Shown piece after piece: positions 52,267-61,909 of a stretch of 64,000 nt of DNA (position 1 is its first letter; each line of letters opens with the position of its first letter). Position numbers and translations under genes: made by a program. The DNA comes from Caulobacter radicis. GTDB lineage: Bacteria > Pseudomonadota > Alphaproteobacteria > Caulobacterales > Caulobacteraceae. The notes below the pieces were generated by a model. It did not search any database. It was not told the origin of the DNA and saw only the letters and a program-made list of their open reading frames with translations. The DNA lies in assembly GCF_003094615.1 (NCBI RefSeq), contig NZ_QDKO01000044.1, forward strand, positions 16,568-80,567. The letters run 5' to 3'.

Positions 52267-53199
52267 ATGAACCTCAGAACCATCTACAGCACATCACCGG
52301 CGCGCGGCTGGCTTCCATGGGCGCTTCTCACTCCCGTCATCTGCATCGCCCTTGCGATCGCCACCGAGATTCCGTCCGCGCTTTTTCTTGATCGGTTCGG
52401 CTTTGTGGATGCACAAGGCGAATTCGTCGGCGCCCAGGGCCTCACGGCGATGCTGCTTGTATCCTTCATTACTTGGCTGCTCGCCGTTGCCGCATGGATA
52501 GCCGTCGTCGAGCGGCGGAATGCCGGCACAATCGGTCTTACGAGAGACGGTGCGGCGCAAGGATTCTATGGCGGCCTGGTTGTTGGTGTAGTCATGCCGT
52601 CGGCAATGATAGCCTGTATCTGGTTGGCTGGCGCCTACGAACCTGGCGCACTGTTTCCGGCCGCTCAGTTCTCTGGCGCAATCATCGCAATGGCTGGCCT
52701 CTTCGTAGGCTTCCTCGTTCAAGCCAGCATCGAAGAAATCATTTTCCGTGGATGGCTCACCTCAGTCATCACACGCCGCACGAACCTCATCGTTGCCGTC
52801 TTGTTATCGTCGCTTAACTTTACGCTGATGCATTTCTCCCGGGATCAGCCCTGGCTCGTCACCGGCAATACTCTGCTTTTTGCTCTCTTCGCGAGCGCGT
52901 GGTCAATCTCATCCAACAACATTTGGGGTGTGATGGGGTGGCACGTGGGATGGAACTGGATAATAGCCACCGGCTTCGACGTGCCGGTCACCGGCCTAGA
53001 CGCGGGCGTGCCCGCGCTCATCGTCTCGCTGGCCCCAGCCGGAACGGACTTTCTCACCGGTGGCGCGGATGGCCCGGAGGGAAGCATCTTCTGCACGCTG
53101 TTCTTTGTCTGCGGCATCATCTTCTTTATGTGGCGCATCGCACGAAAACGCAGAGACGTCGGACCGGATCACAACAAACCTGCGGGCGCGCAGACTTGA
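52267..53199 (+). CDS. CPBP-family intramembrane glutamic protease (310 aa)
   Basis: Seven to eight membrane segments with the Abi/CPBP signature: EEIIFRGW (the Glu-Glu-x-x-x-Arg motif), FTLMHFSRDQ (His) and GWHVGWNWIIA (His/Asn). The family includes prenyl-protein proteases and bacterial relatives with roles in immunity or signalling; the substrate here is unknown. ATG 52267 is the first start. GC content and codon use look slightly lower than the neighbours, hinting at a separate origin. Confidence 0.9.
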   Translation: MNLRTIYSTSPARGWLPWALLTPVICIALAIATEIPSALFLDRFGFVDAQGEFVGAQGLTAMLLVSFITWLLAVAAWIAVVERRNAGTIGLTRDGAAQGFYGGLVVGVVMPSAMIACIWLAGAYEPGALFPAAQFSGAIIAMAGLFVGFLVQASIEEIIFRGWLTSVITRRTNLIVAVLLSSLNFTLMHFSRDQPWLVTGNTLLFALFASAWSISSNNIWGVMGWHVGWNWIIATGFDVPVTGLDAGVPALIVSLAPAGTDFLTGGADGPEGSIFCTLFFVCGIIFFMWRIARKRRDVGPDHNKPAGAQT

Positions 53200-53280
53200 C
53201 GATGCGGCCAAGCGCATCTCCACGACGTATCGCACCGTCTCCATCGCGAGATGATCGATCCAGGTCGTCGTAGGGCTTGC

Positions 53281-53341
53281 GTGTAACACCATACTTGCTT
53301 GATAAAATGTGCTCCGTTATCAAGCAGTTATAGTGTTATTG
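53281..53341 (+). repeat. AT-rich inverted repeat (dyad of about 25-bp arms)
   Basis: Perfect 9-bp inner arms GCTTGATAA (53297-53305) and TTATCAAGC (53317-53325) around an 11-nt loop, extended outward imperfectly (AACACCATA against TATAGTGTT). It stands out from the GC-rich surroundings, 82 bp after the CPBP protease gene and 16 bp before the Xre remnant. It could be a terminator, an operator of the lost Xre gene, or the scar of a small element. Confidence 0.55.
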
Positions 53342-53356
53342 GGCTTTTGGCTGTCG

Positions 53357-53596
53357 CTAGTTCGGTTTCAGAGACGCGCGTCGATAGCTGCATTGCAGGG
53401 TCGAGGCGTTGCGCAAGGCCCGCAACGCGCTGATGCATAAGGGCAGGGCCCAGGGCTTGACCCTCGTCAGTGGACTGGTCCCGCGTTCGTATTTCTGGAT
53501 CTGCTGGAAGCTGATCCCCGGCGCCCGACCAAGCTTGGCCGGGGATTGTCCGATGGCCTTGCGACGCCGGCGCGCCTGGACGCAGACATGTCGATC
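53357..53596 (-). pseudogene. Xre-family regulator, decayed
   Basis: The helix-turn-helix is readable as VQARRRRKAIGQSPAKLGRA then PGISFQQIQKYERGTSPLTR, a close match to Xre/Cro regulators (the SFQQIQKYERG element is diagnostic). The N-terminal start codon is lost and the downstream part loses its frame. The flanking region 53597-53732 holds nothing else I can support. Confidence 0.65.
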
Positions 53597-53732
53597 GCAC
53601 CGCCGGTTCGAGCTGTCATCTTCCTGGCTCAAGGTCCGCTCCGCCTGACCGCCGCCAAGGGCCGACCAGCCCTTTGACGAGCCCGGCGGCTGGGACCTCA
53701 GAAAAAGGAGCGGCGAAGGCGAGACGGCCGGC

Positions 53733-53936
53733 TCAGATCTCGCCAAGACTGACGGCCAGGGCCACGGCGTGGGCGCGATTACGCGCGCCAAGCCGCCGGT
53801 AGGCCTCGGAAAAGTAGCTGTTCACCGTATGCTCGGAGATGCCGAGCTTGTGGGCGATCTGGATGGCGGTCCTTCCCTTTTGGGCTTCGGACAAGCAATC
53901 ACGCTGACGCGGCGTAAGACGGTAACGACGGGACAA
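53733..53936 (-). CDS. Stand-alone LuxR-type DNA-binding protein (67 aa)
   Basis: The whole protein is a GerE/LuxR helix-turn-helix: YRLTPRQRDCLSEAQKGRTA, IQIAHKLGISEHTVNSYFSE, AYRRLGARNRAHAVALAVSL. It starts at TTG 53936, with GGAG 7 nt upstream, and there is no sensor domain. Short LuxR proteins of this kind exist; a truncated larger regulator is the alternative. Confidence 0.7.
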   Translation of the reverse strand: MSRRYRLTPRQRDCLSEAQKGRTAIQIAHKLGISEHTVNSYFSEAYRRLGARNRAHAVALAVSLGEI

Positions 53937-54332
53937 ACTGTTACTCCGGCGGCTCGAACCAACCGGTCTGCTCAGCTCAGAGACGGCACTCCAAACAAAA
54001 CCGTTCTCACGCGGCGTTGCACGCCAGCCTCCACCCAGAAGCGGACGCGGCTCAACTCATGATGGAGTTCGTACTATCATCGGCATTAGCAGACCGGAAG
54101 GTCCAATGTCGGATTTGTGACAGGCGACTGTCGATCCAATCGGCGTTTCCGATCCATCCGCTGATCCATTCCCGGCCTCGAGCACTAGGATGGGCCATTC
54201 ACTCCGCCACGGCCGTCGGCCCCCGTGGGTTGATCGCCATGCGCGTGCCGCCGCCTCAGGCGCGGATGACGCCATCAGCCGAATCCATCCACAGTTCCGG
54301 CCACCTCGACTTGAAGCGTCATGAGGTTGTCG
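53937..54332 (+). other. Gene-free region upstream of dnaB
   Basis: 396 bp with no frame I can support on either strand. TGTGACA at 54116-54122 is not followed by CGTC at the ECF41 spacing. The dnaB promoter should be here, but no clear boxes were found. Confidence 0.4.
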
Positions 54333-55856
<1,524 letters not shown>

Positions 55857-55917
55857 ACTGGCCATTGACCATGCGCCTGAATCCGGACCACCGTCGCAGG
55901 GCGCGAAAGGCCGACCG

Positions 55918-56220
55918 ATGAGCGATGCGTCCAGCTTCCTGCCGACCAGCTTCACCCCTGTCGAGGAGGAGATGTTCGGCAAGGCCTATTGCAAGACCTG
56001 CGACCTCAAGCAATTCGACGACGCGCGCGCCTGGGCCCACCAGCATGTCCGTGAAACAGGCCACGCCGTCGAGCTGCACTTTGGCTACGATGTCCGCGAC
56101 GAGCACTGGCTCGCCCGACTGCCCTACGATCGCCTGGCTGAAATCGACCAGTTGGTCGCAGATCCCAAGGCCGCGCGCGCCATGGCCGCCAAGCTGCTGA
56201 AAGACGGCAAGGGCGCCTGA
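55918..56220 (+). CDS. Hypothetical protein downstream of dnaB (100 aa)
   Basis: MSDASSFLPTSFTPVEEEMF, then KAYCKTCDLKQFDDARAWAH, QHVRETGHAVELHFGYDVRD. The CxxC followed by HxxxxxH looks like a small zinc-binding knuckle (YCKTCDL...WAHQH...TGH). Helical C-terminus (AKAMAAKLLKDG-like). Family not recognised. It follows dnaB by 61 bp on the same strand. Confidence 0.7.
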   Translation: MSDASSFLPTSFTPVEEEMFGKAYCKTCDLKQFDDARAWAHQHVRETGHAVELHFGYDVRDEHWLARLPYDRLAEIDQLVADPKAARAMAAKLLKDGKGA

Positions 56221-56248
56221 TCCGCCGCGGGGCCGTGGCGCAGTCGCC

Positions 56249-57127
56249 CTAGCGCAGCAGCGCCACGACGGGGCAATGGTCCGACGGGCGGCCGTCAGCA
56301 GCGGCGTAGACCTGCTCCTCAAACCCGACCAGGCCGCGCGTGGCGCGGGCGTCGAGCACGATGTGGTCGATGAACTCCTTGTAGCGCGGATCGCATTTAG
56401 GCGTTGCCGCGCCTTCGGCGAGCGACAGGTCGGCATTGGCCGGCTGGCCATCGTCCAGCTCGGCCCACAGCACGTCATCGGCGCGCGCCAGCCGGCGGTT
56501 GAAGTCGCCCAGCACGGCGAAGCGGATCGGCTCGGCGGCGCGCGCGTCGATCCAGCGCTCCAGGACCGGGATCTGCTGCTGAAGGGTCGCGCAGGCCCCG
56601 CCATTAAGCCCGTTGAAGCAGCCCTACTTCAAATGCACGGCCAGCAGGCGCAACGGCGCGTGGCCGGGTGCGCGCACGGTGATGTCGACGCCCGCGCGCA
56701 GGTTGGGATTGCCGAGCGCCAAGTCGGAGACGTCCGGCGCGCGATCGAAGCTCACGCCCTTGCGGATGGCGAAGCCCACGGCCTGGCGGGTCAGCCTGCG
56801 CCCTTCCTGGCCGCCACAGGGGAAGTGCTCGCCGGCGGGCCCCTCCTCTATGACCAGCTGGTACTTGGCCGGATCGAAAACGCGGGCGGCGGCCTTGACC
56901 GATTCCACCTCCTCGAAGGCGATGACGTCGGCCTTCAGCTGCTCGGCGTAACGAGCCATCACCGCGTAGTCGGCGTCGGTGCGGGCCTTGCAGCCTTGGG
57001 ACCCGTCTTCGGAAAGGTGCTCCATGTTCCAGGCGGCCACGCGCAGCGGGGCCTGTCCGGTTCGCGGCGTCGTCACGCACGCGGTAAGCGCCAACGCGAC
57101 GGCCAGGGCGGCGAGCGGCTTGAACAT
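56249..57127 (-). pseudogene. Endonuclease/exonuclease/phosphatase-family lipoprotein with internal stop
   Basis: Signal peptide with lipobox (MFKPLAALAVALALTACVTT), then the EEP fold: VAAWNMEHL, AFEEVESVKAA (metal Glu), LLAVHLK. An in-frame TAG at 56624-56626 interrupts, and the same frame continues with GCFNGLNGG, FAVLGDFNRRLARADD and GRPSDHCPVVALL, the remaining catalytic motifs. One base change would restore it, so the loss is recent or an error in the sequence. As it stands it encodes an inactive 167-residue fragment. Confidence 0.85.
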
Positions 57128-57671
57128 CCAGCGATCCTCTCGATTGGATCGGCCTTAGAACGCATGAGTTATAAAATAACAATATGCTTGCGGCTCGAGG
57201 TTGGACGCGGGCCGTCGGCTGCGCAGGATTTCCCGGGCCTGGCGGCCCAACCCGCCCGCCCCGCAACTTTCCTGGGGCGCATGGCGCCGCCAGACACGAA
57301 ATCTCACAGATTCGGCGGCGCGATGGGCCCGTCGCCGGCTGAAAGCGGTTCGGCGAAGGCACCGGCCCGCGCCATCCGCCTTAGCCGCCGCCGATCCAGG
57401 ACGCTCCAAAGCCCAGCGATGTTCCGCGCAGGCGCGGGGCCGCCGGCGCTTCCCCCCTCAACGCTTTCTGTGGAGATTTTCCCTGACGGCGTGTGCGCCG
57501 TCCGAGGCGGAGGGAGCGGGGGCGCCCCCGATGCCTACGTGCAAGCTGGCATTGGCCAAGATCCCACAGAACGCCAAGACGGGCCGCCCCCTTCCTGATC
57601 GTCGCGGAAGCCGGCGCCCGCAGCGCATGGGTCTCGCAGCGCACGGCTCCTGCGGCTTGTCTCATCGCCGG
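57128..57671 (+). other. Gene-free region
   Basis: 544 bp with frames only of composition type. I see no domain, RNA or repeat I could name. It contains a short AT-rich stretch (ATAAAATAACAATATG, 57171-57186) just upstream of the EEP gene that may belong to its promoter. Confidence 0.4.
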
Positions 57672-58694
57672 TTAGCTTGGGCCAAAATCTTCCAGGACCA
57701 CCTTGCCCTTCGCGCGGCCGCTCTCGATCAGCGCATGCGCCGCCTTAAGGTTGGCCGCATTGATGGGCGACAGGGTCTGGGTCAAGGTCGTGCGAATGCG
57801 GCCGGCGTCGACAAGCCCCGAGACCTCGTTCAGCAACCGCCCCTGCTCAGCCATGTCGGCGGTTTCGAAGATCGAGCGGGTGAACATCAATTCCCAGTGG
57901 ATCGAGACGGCCTTGCGCTTGAAGCCCACGACGTCCAGCAGGGCCGGATCGTCGATCAGGCCAAAGCGGCCCTGAGGCGCGATGAGCGCCTGGATCTCAT
58001 CCAGATGCTTGTCGGTATGGGTGGTGGAAAAGACGAAGGCGGGCGCACCGATCCCCAGGGCCTGGATCTGCCCGGCCAGAGGCTTCGCATGATCGAGCAC
58101 GTGGTAGGCGCCAAGACTTTTGACCCATTCTTGGGTGTCAGCTCGCGACGCCGTGGCGATCACCACCAGGTCGGTCAGGGCGCGGATCAGCTGAATCGCG
58201 ATTGAACCCACGCCGCCCGCGCCGCCGATGATCAGCACGGCATTGGCCGCGCCAGGGACGGGTCGGCGGATGTCGATCCGGTCAAACAGCATTTCCCAGG
58301 CCGTGATCGCGGTGAGGGGCAGGGCGGCGGCCTCGGCGTTGCTGAGCGTCTTGGGCTTTCGCCCGACGATCCGCGCATCCACAAGGTGGAACTGGCTGTT
58401 GGCCCCCTGCCGCGTGATCGACCCGGCGTAGAACACCTCGTCGCCGACGGCGAAGTCCTCGACCTGCGGCCCGACTTCGACGACCTTGCCCACGGCGTCA
58501 CAGCCCAGGACCTTCCAGTCTCCGGTTGTCGGCCCCGCGCTGGCGCGGACCTTGGTGTCGACCGGATTGACCGACACGGCCGCCACCTCGACCAGCAGGT
58601 CATGGCCGGTGGCGACCGGCCGATCGAGCACGATATCCTCGAGCGCGTCGGGCCGATCAAGGGCGCCGGGGATCCTGTAACCGATAGCCTTCAT
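57672..58694 (-). CDS. Zinc-type alcohol dehydrogenase-like / quinone reductase (340 aa)
   Basis: Medium-chain reductase fold: MKAIGYRIPGALDRPDALED, VAAVSVNPVDTKVRASAG, LGCDAVGKVVEVG, and the NADPH loop IIGGAGGVGSIAIQLIRAL. No structural or catalytic zinc Cys cluster is seen, so it is probably a zinc-free quinone- or enone-reductase of the YogA/ZADH type. Its start faces the HxlR gene and their shared 97-bp gap contains a palindrome, so the pair is probably a regulator and its target. It likely detoxifies electrophiles. Confidence 0.9.
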   Translation of the reverse strand: MKAIGYRIPGALDRPDALEDIVLDRPVATGHDLLVEVAAVSVNPVDTKVRASAGPTTGDWKVLGCDAVGKVVEVGPQVEDFAVGDEVFYAGSITRQGANSQFHLVDARIVGRKPKTLSNAEAAALPLTAITAWEMLFDRIDIRRPVPGAANAVLIIGGAGGVGSIAIQLIRALTDLVVIATASRADTQEWVKSLGAYHVLDHAKPLAGQIQALGIGAPAFVFSTTHTDKHLDEIQALIAPQGRFGLIDDPALLDVVGFKRKAVSIHWELMFTRSIFETADMAEQGRLLNEVSGLVDAGRIRTTLTQTLSPINAANLKAAHALIESGRAKGKVVLEDFGPS

Positions 58695-58770
58695 GGCGGT
58701 GCTCCGTGTTGCGGCGCCCGATAGGTGCAGCTACTCTCAGAAACCTGCAATACTGACAACGACCGCACAT

Positions 58771-58788
58771 AGTATCAAAAAGGATACT
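58771..58788 (+). promoter_or_regulatory. HxlR operator palindrome
   Basis: AGTATC-aaaaag-GATACT, perfect 6-bp arms with a 6-nt spacer, immediately before the HxlR ATG (58792) in the gap shared with the divergent reductase gene. Size and place suit a MarR/HxlR dimer. Confidence 0.65.
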
Positions 58789-58791
58789 GTC

Positions 58792-59196
58792 ATGGCCAAG
58801 GTGCGCCATTCCCGCTTCGACTGCACGCCAGGGTGTTCGGTCGAGGCGGCCATCGGGCTTATCGACGGCAAGTGGAAGGCCATCATCCTCTGGCACCTGC
58901 TGGCCGGAACGCTGCGCTTCAATGAAATCCGGCGGCAGGTTCAAAACTGCACGCCGCGGATGCTGACCAACCAGCTGCGGGAGCTGGAGGACGACGGGCT
59001 GATCACGCGCAAGGTCTATGCGCAGGTGCCGCCGAAGGTCGAGTATTCGCTATCGGAGCTTGGCCTGAGCATGGCCCCCATCCTTCGCGCCCTGAAGGCA
59101 TGGGGCGACGCCAATATCGGCCTCTATGGGAAGCCTCTTGGCCACGATCCGCGTGAACCCCAACCGGGTGGATCAGCCCAGCGCGGCTCCTTGTAG
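58792..59196 (+). CDS. HxlR-family transcriptional regulator (134 aa)
   Basis: Winged-helix regulator of the HxlR group: DCTPGCSVEAAIGLIDGKWK, AIILWHLLAGTLRFNEIRRQ, CTPRMLTNQLRELEDDGLIT, RKVYAQVPPKVEYSLSELG. The N-terminal Cys12 and Cys16 (DCTPGC) recall members that sense electrophiles or oxidants by Cys modification. It diverges from the reductase gene, with the operator between them. Confidence 0.92.
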   Translation: MAKVRHSRFDCTPGCSVEAAIGLIDGKWKAIILWHLLAGTLRFNEIRRQVQNCTPRMLTNQLRELEDDGLITRKVYAQVPPKVEYSLSELGLSMAPILRALKAWGDANIGLYGKPLGHDPREPQPGGSAQRGSL

Positions 59197-59852
59197 CCCT
59201 CAAAGCGCCGGGGGCTCGTCCCCCGTGATCGCTGTGTCCCCAGAGGTCGGCGAAACAATTTCGGTGCATCCTGGGGCGTAGCCGCCTTGACGGTTGCTTG
59301 GTGCGCCGCATCGAGATGGGCCGCGCCCTTGTCCGTGACCAAAACCTTCGGCCGGCGGCAAGGGCGTGGGTCCGCTCTTGGGCGATGACGTCGACCACCC
59401 GCGCTGTCCCGCTAAGGCAAAGCCGCTCCAGATCTCGCTCGTAGCGAAATCCGCGCGGCTGTCTGCCTGGATCGCGTCGCTCGGTTCGCCCAGGCGAGCG
59501 GGGACAAGACCTGGCGGAACAGTACGAACTGGGGCGGTGCAGTCACCAGACCAATCCCAGACCGAACGAAGCCATCGCACTCTATGGCGAGGGCTCGGCT
59601 GCAGCCCTTCCGTGATCGGCTTCTCGAGCGGCGCCGCATCTGAGGGCGCATGAACGGTGCGCCGATGCTCGCGCTCATATTGACCTCGCCTTAGGACCAT
59701 CTTCTCCGGGTCGCACGGCGCCCAGGTGGCGGCGTAACGGCGCCGGCGAATGATAAGGACTTTGAACAGACGTGGCACGCCGCTGTCCGCCACGCTGCTG
59801 TGGGGCAGCGGAAAGGCCGACCGCGCTGGGCCATCGAACCGCCGCCTCACAG
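59197..59852 (+). other. Gene-free region before the AAA ATPase
   Basis: 656 bp with no frame that I can support on either strand. The text looks like old, scrambled coding DNA, but I cannot identify the source. Confidence 0.4.
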
Positions 59853-59933
59853 ACTTTCAATTGGACGTTGACGCACTTTCAATTGGACGCCATGAATCTT
59901 TCAATCAGACAGCTCGGTACTTTCAATTGGACG
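59853..59933 (+). repeat. Four 22-bp-phased direct repeats (iteron-like) before the AAA ATPase
   Basis: ACTTTCAATTGGACG occurs at 59853-59867, 59875-59889 and 59919-59933 without mismatch. A diverged copy, TCTTTCAATCAGACA, lies at 59897-59911. All four start exactly 22 bp apart and carry a CAATTG core. The last ends 6 bp before the ATPase ATG, so they would cover its promoter and ribosome site. Confidence 0.85.
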
Positions 59934-59938
59934 GCATC

Positions 59939-61171
59939 ATGCCCAACCTGCGCCCACGTTTCGTCGCCGACCGCGTCGCCGAAGCGCTAAGCGACACACG
60001 GGTCGTCCTGCTCGCCGGGCCGCGACAATCGGGCAAGACCACCTTGGCCAGGTCCTTGGCGGGTGAGGGGAGAACCTATCTCACGCTCGACGACGCCACG
60101 ACCCTTGCCGCCGCGCAAGCCGATCCGGCCGGACTGATCCGCAGCCTCGACACAGCGATCATAGACGAAGTCCAGCGCGCACCTGACCTGCTGCTGGCGA
60201 TCAAGCAAGTCGTTGATCGAGATGCAAGGCCCGGCCGCTTTCTCCTGACGGGCTCAGCCAACTTGATGACCCTGCCAAGGGTCGCCGACTCCCTGGCCGG
60301 CCGAATGGAGACCATCCGCCTTCTGCCGCTGGCCCAGGCGGAGATCCTGGGCGAGACCCGGCCACCCTTTCTCTCGAGCCTGTTCGCCGGCCATGCGCCC
60401 AGGGCCGGCGCAGCGCGGCTCGGACCCGACCTCGTGGAACGCGTCCTGGCCGGCGGCTACCCCGAAGCGCTGGCGCGAAGCGCTTGGGCGCGCCGCCAGG
60501 ATTGGCACCTGAATTATGTCGAGGCGGTGATCGAACGCGACGTCCGCGACGTCGCCCAGATCGACCAGCTGGACCGCATGCCAAGGCTTATGCGCGCCCT
60601 GGCCGAGCATTCCGGGCAACTGATCAATCACTCGAGCGTGGGCGCCGCCTTCAATCTCAACCATGTCACCACCCAACGCTACACCGGCGTCTTCGAGCAG
60701 TTGTTCCTGGTCCGAACGCTGCCGCCATGGAGCAACAACGCCCTCAGCCGACTGATCAAGACGCCGAAGCTGCACTTCCTGGATCCGGGTCTGCTGGCGG
60801 CTCTGCGCAACCTCACGCCGGAGCGGGTCGCCGCTGATCGGACCCCGTTCGGGGCCGTGCTCGAAAGCTTCGTCTTCAGCGAGGTGTTGAAGCTGACCGC
60901 CTGGGACGCCGACCGCTACACATTAAGCCACTTCCGCGACAAGTCCGGCGACGAGGTCGACATCGTGATCGAAAACAGGGCCGGTGAGATCGTGGGCCTG
61001 GAAATCAAGGCCTCGGCGACGGTCCGCGGCGGGGACTTCAATGGTCTGCGAAAACTACGTGGCGCGGTCGGTGATCGCTTCAAGTTCGGCGCCGTGCTTT
61101 ACGACAGCGCCGACACAGTGCCGTTCGGTGAGGCGCTGGCGGCCATGCCGCTCTCGACCCTTTGGGGGTAG
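59939..61171 (+). CDS. AAA ATPase with DUF4143 domain (410 aa)
   Basis: AAA_14/DUF4143 protein: Walker A LLAGPRQSGKTTLARSLA (GPRQSGKT at 27-34), Walker B SLDTAIIDEVQRAPDLLLAI, sensor motif RFLLTGSANLMTLPRV, then the DUF4143 restriction-fold half (HFRDKSGDEVDIVIENRAGE, IVGLEIKAS), a PD-(D/E)xK-like Asp-Glu-Lys arrangement. Function of the family is unknown; members are often mobile or defence-associated. ATG 59939 directly follows a phased repeat array and no ribosome site is seen, so translation may be unusual. Confidence 0.9.
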   Translation: MPNLRPRFVADRVAEALSDTRVVLLAGPRQSGKTTLARSLAGEGRTYLTLDDATTLAAAQADPAGLIRSLDTAIIDEVQRAPDLLLAIKQVVDRDARPGRFLLTGSANLMTLPRVADSLAGRMETIRLLPLAQAEILGETRPPFLSSLFAGHAPRAGAARLGPDLVERVLAGGYPEALARSAWARRQDWHLNYVEAVIERDVRDVAQIDQLDRMPRLMRALAEHSGQLINHSSVGAAFNLNHVTTQRYTGVFEQLFLVRTLPPWSNNALSRLIKTPKLHFLDPGLLAALRNLTPERVAADRTPFGAVLESFVFSEVLKLTAWDADRYTLSHFRDKSGDEVDIVIENRAGEIVGLEIKASATVRGGDFNGLRKLRGAVGDRFKFGAVLYDSADTVPFGEALAAMPLSTLWG

Positions 61172-61334
61172 TTCACACCTCGTGATCGCCCGGGCCGGCG
61201 GCGACGTGCTGCGTTAGCTGATACCTACGCGCCTCGCCGCCAGCCCAGGACAAGCGACAGAGGGCTAGGTCGGTCTCGCTACCGTTTGTGAACCTCAGAG
61301 GAGGCAATGAGGCCTAGCTCATCCTGACGGAAAG

Positions 61335-61377
61335 AACGTCGCGTTTCCAGAGGCCAGCCAACGGTAGCTACTGGCGC
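61335..61377 (+). repeat. 43-bp dispersed repeat, copy H
   Basis: AACGTCGCGTTTCCAGAGGC and CCAACGGTAGCTACTGGCGC, in the gap 61172-61585 after the AAA ATPase. The rest of that gap shows no gene. Confidence 0.65.
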
Positions 61378-61585
61378 CGCTTTGACCAAGACGTTTGTCG
61401 TGGCCGAAGCTCGTTTCGGCTTTCGATCATGCCGCCCGAGGGCAGGCCTTGTTGTGCAGGTCCACTTCACAACAAGGGCCGCACGCGGCGTCCGCGTCGT
61501 GACGATAGATCAGGAGCCATTCGAACGCCCCTGACGACTTCAGCCATCTGATCGAGGAAGGGGAAAGCAGAACAAGGCCCTTCCC

Positions 61586-61717
61586 ATGAACCTGATCGAA
61601 ATTCTTCCTTCCCTCATTACGGCCGCCACCGGACCGGCTGGTGCCGTCGTCGTAGCGCTTGTCGCTCTCGGCGTTGTTGCGTTGGCGCTCACGAAGATCC
61701 CTAGCGGCCGTCAATGA
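61586..61717 (+). CDS. Possible small hydrophobic peptide (43 aa)
   Basis: MNLIEILPSLITAATGPAGA, then VVVALVALGVVALALTKIPS and GRQ: one membrane-spanning segment with short polar ends. A hairpin with 7-bp arms GGAAGGG (61556-61562) and CCCTTCC (61578-61584) sits against the start codon and could hide the ribosome site. The shape recalls small membrane toxins or regulators. No homologue recognised; real coding is uncertain. Confidence 0.45.
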   Translation: MNLIEILPSLITAATGPAGAVVVALVALGVVALALTKIPSGRQ

Positions 61718-61909
61718 GCTAGCGGACTGTTCGTTTGCGTATAGTTGCAGAAGATTTTGCTTCAAGTCTCGACCGAATGTCTGCGCCTAGCGCGTTCTCG
61801 CTGGTCAAAGTGGCGGGTTTCGACGTCAAACATCACGGTTAACCGTCCAGAAATCTTGAACCCTCGACGCGCCTACCGACATTCAGTGTGAAGCTTGGCA
61901 GGAGCGAAC

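Noticed and set aside
54116..54122. Fourth ECF41 site (TGTGACA upstream of dnaB)
   Set aside because: The position 16 nt away reads TTCC on the relevant strand, not CGTC, and no ECF41-type target follows.
57128..57671. A small secreted or DNA-binding gene in the gap beside the reductase
   Set aside because: The available frames are Arg/Ala/Pro-rich composition frames without a ribosome site or motif.
59197..59852. A gene on the minus strand after HxlR
   Set aside because: Several overlapping frames of similar length and no recognisable motif; at best scrambled old coding DNA.
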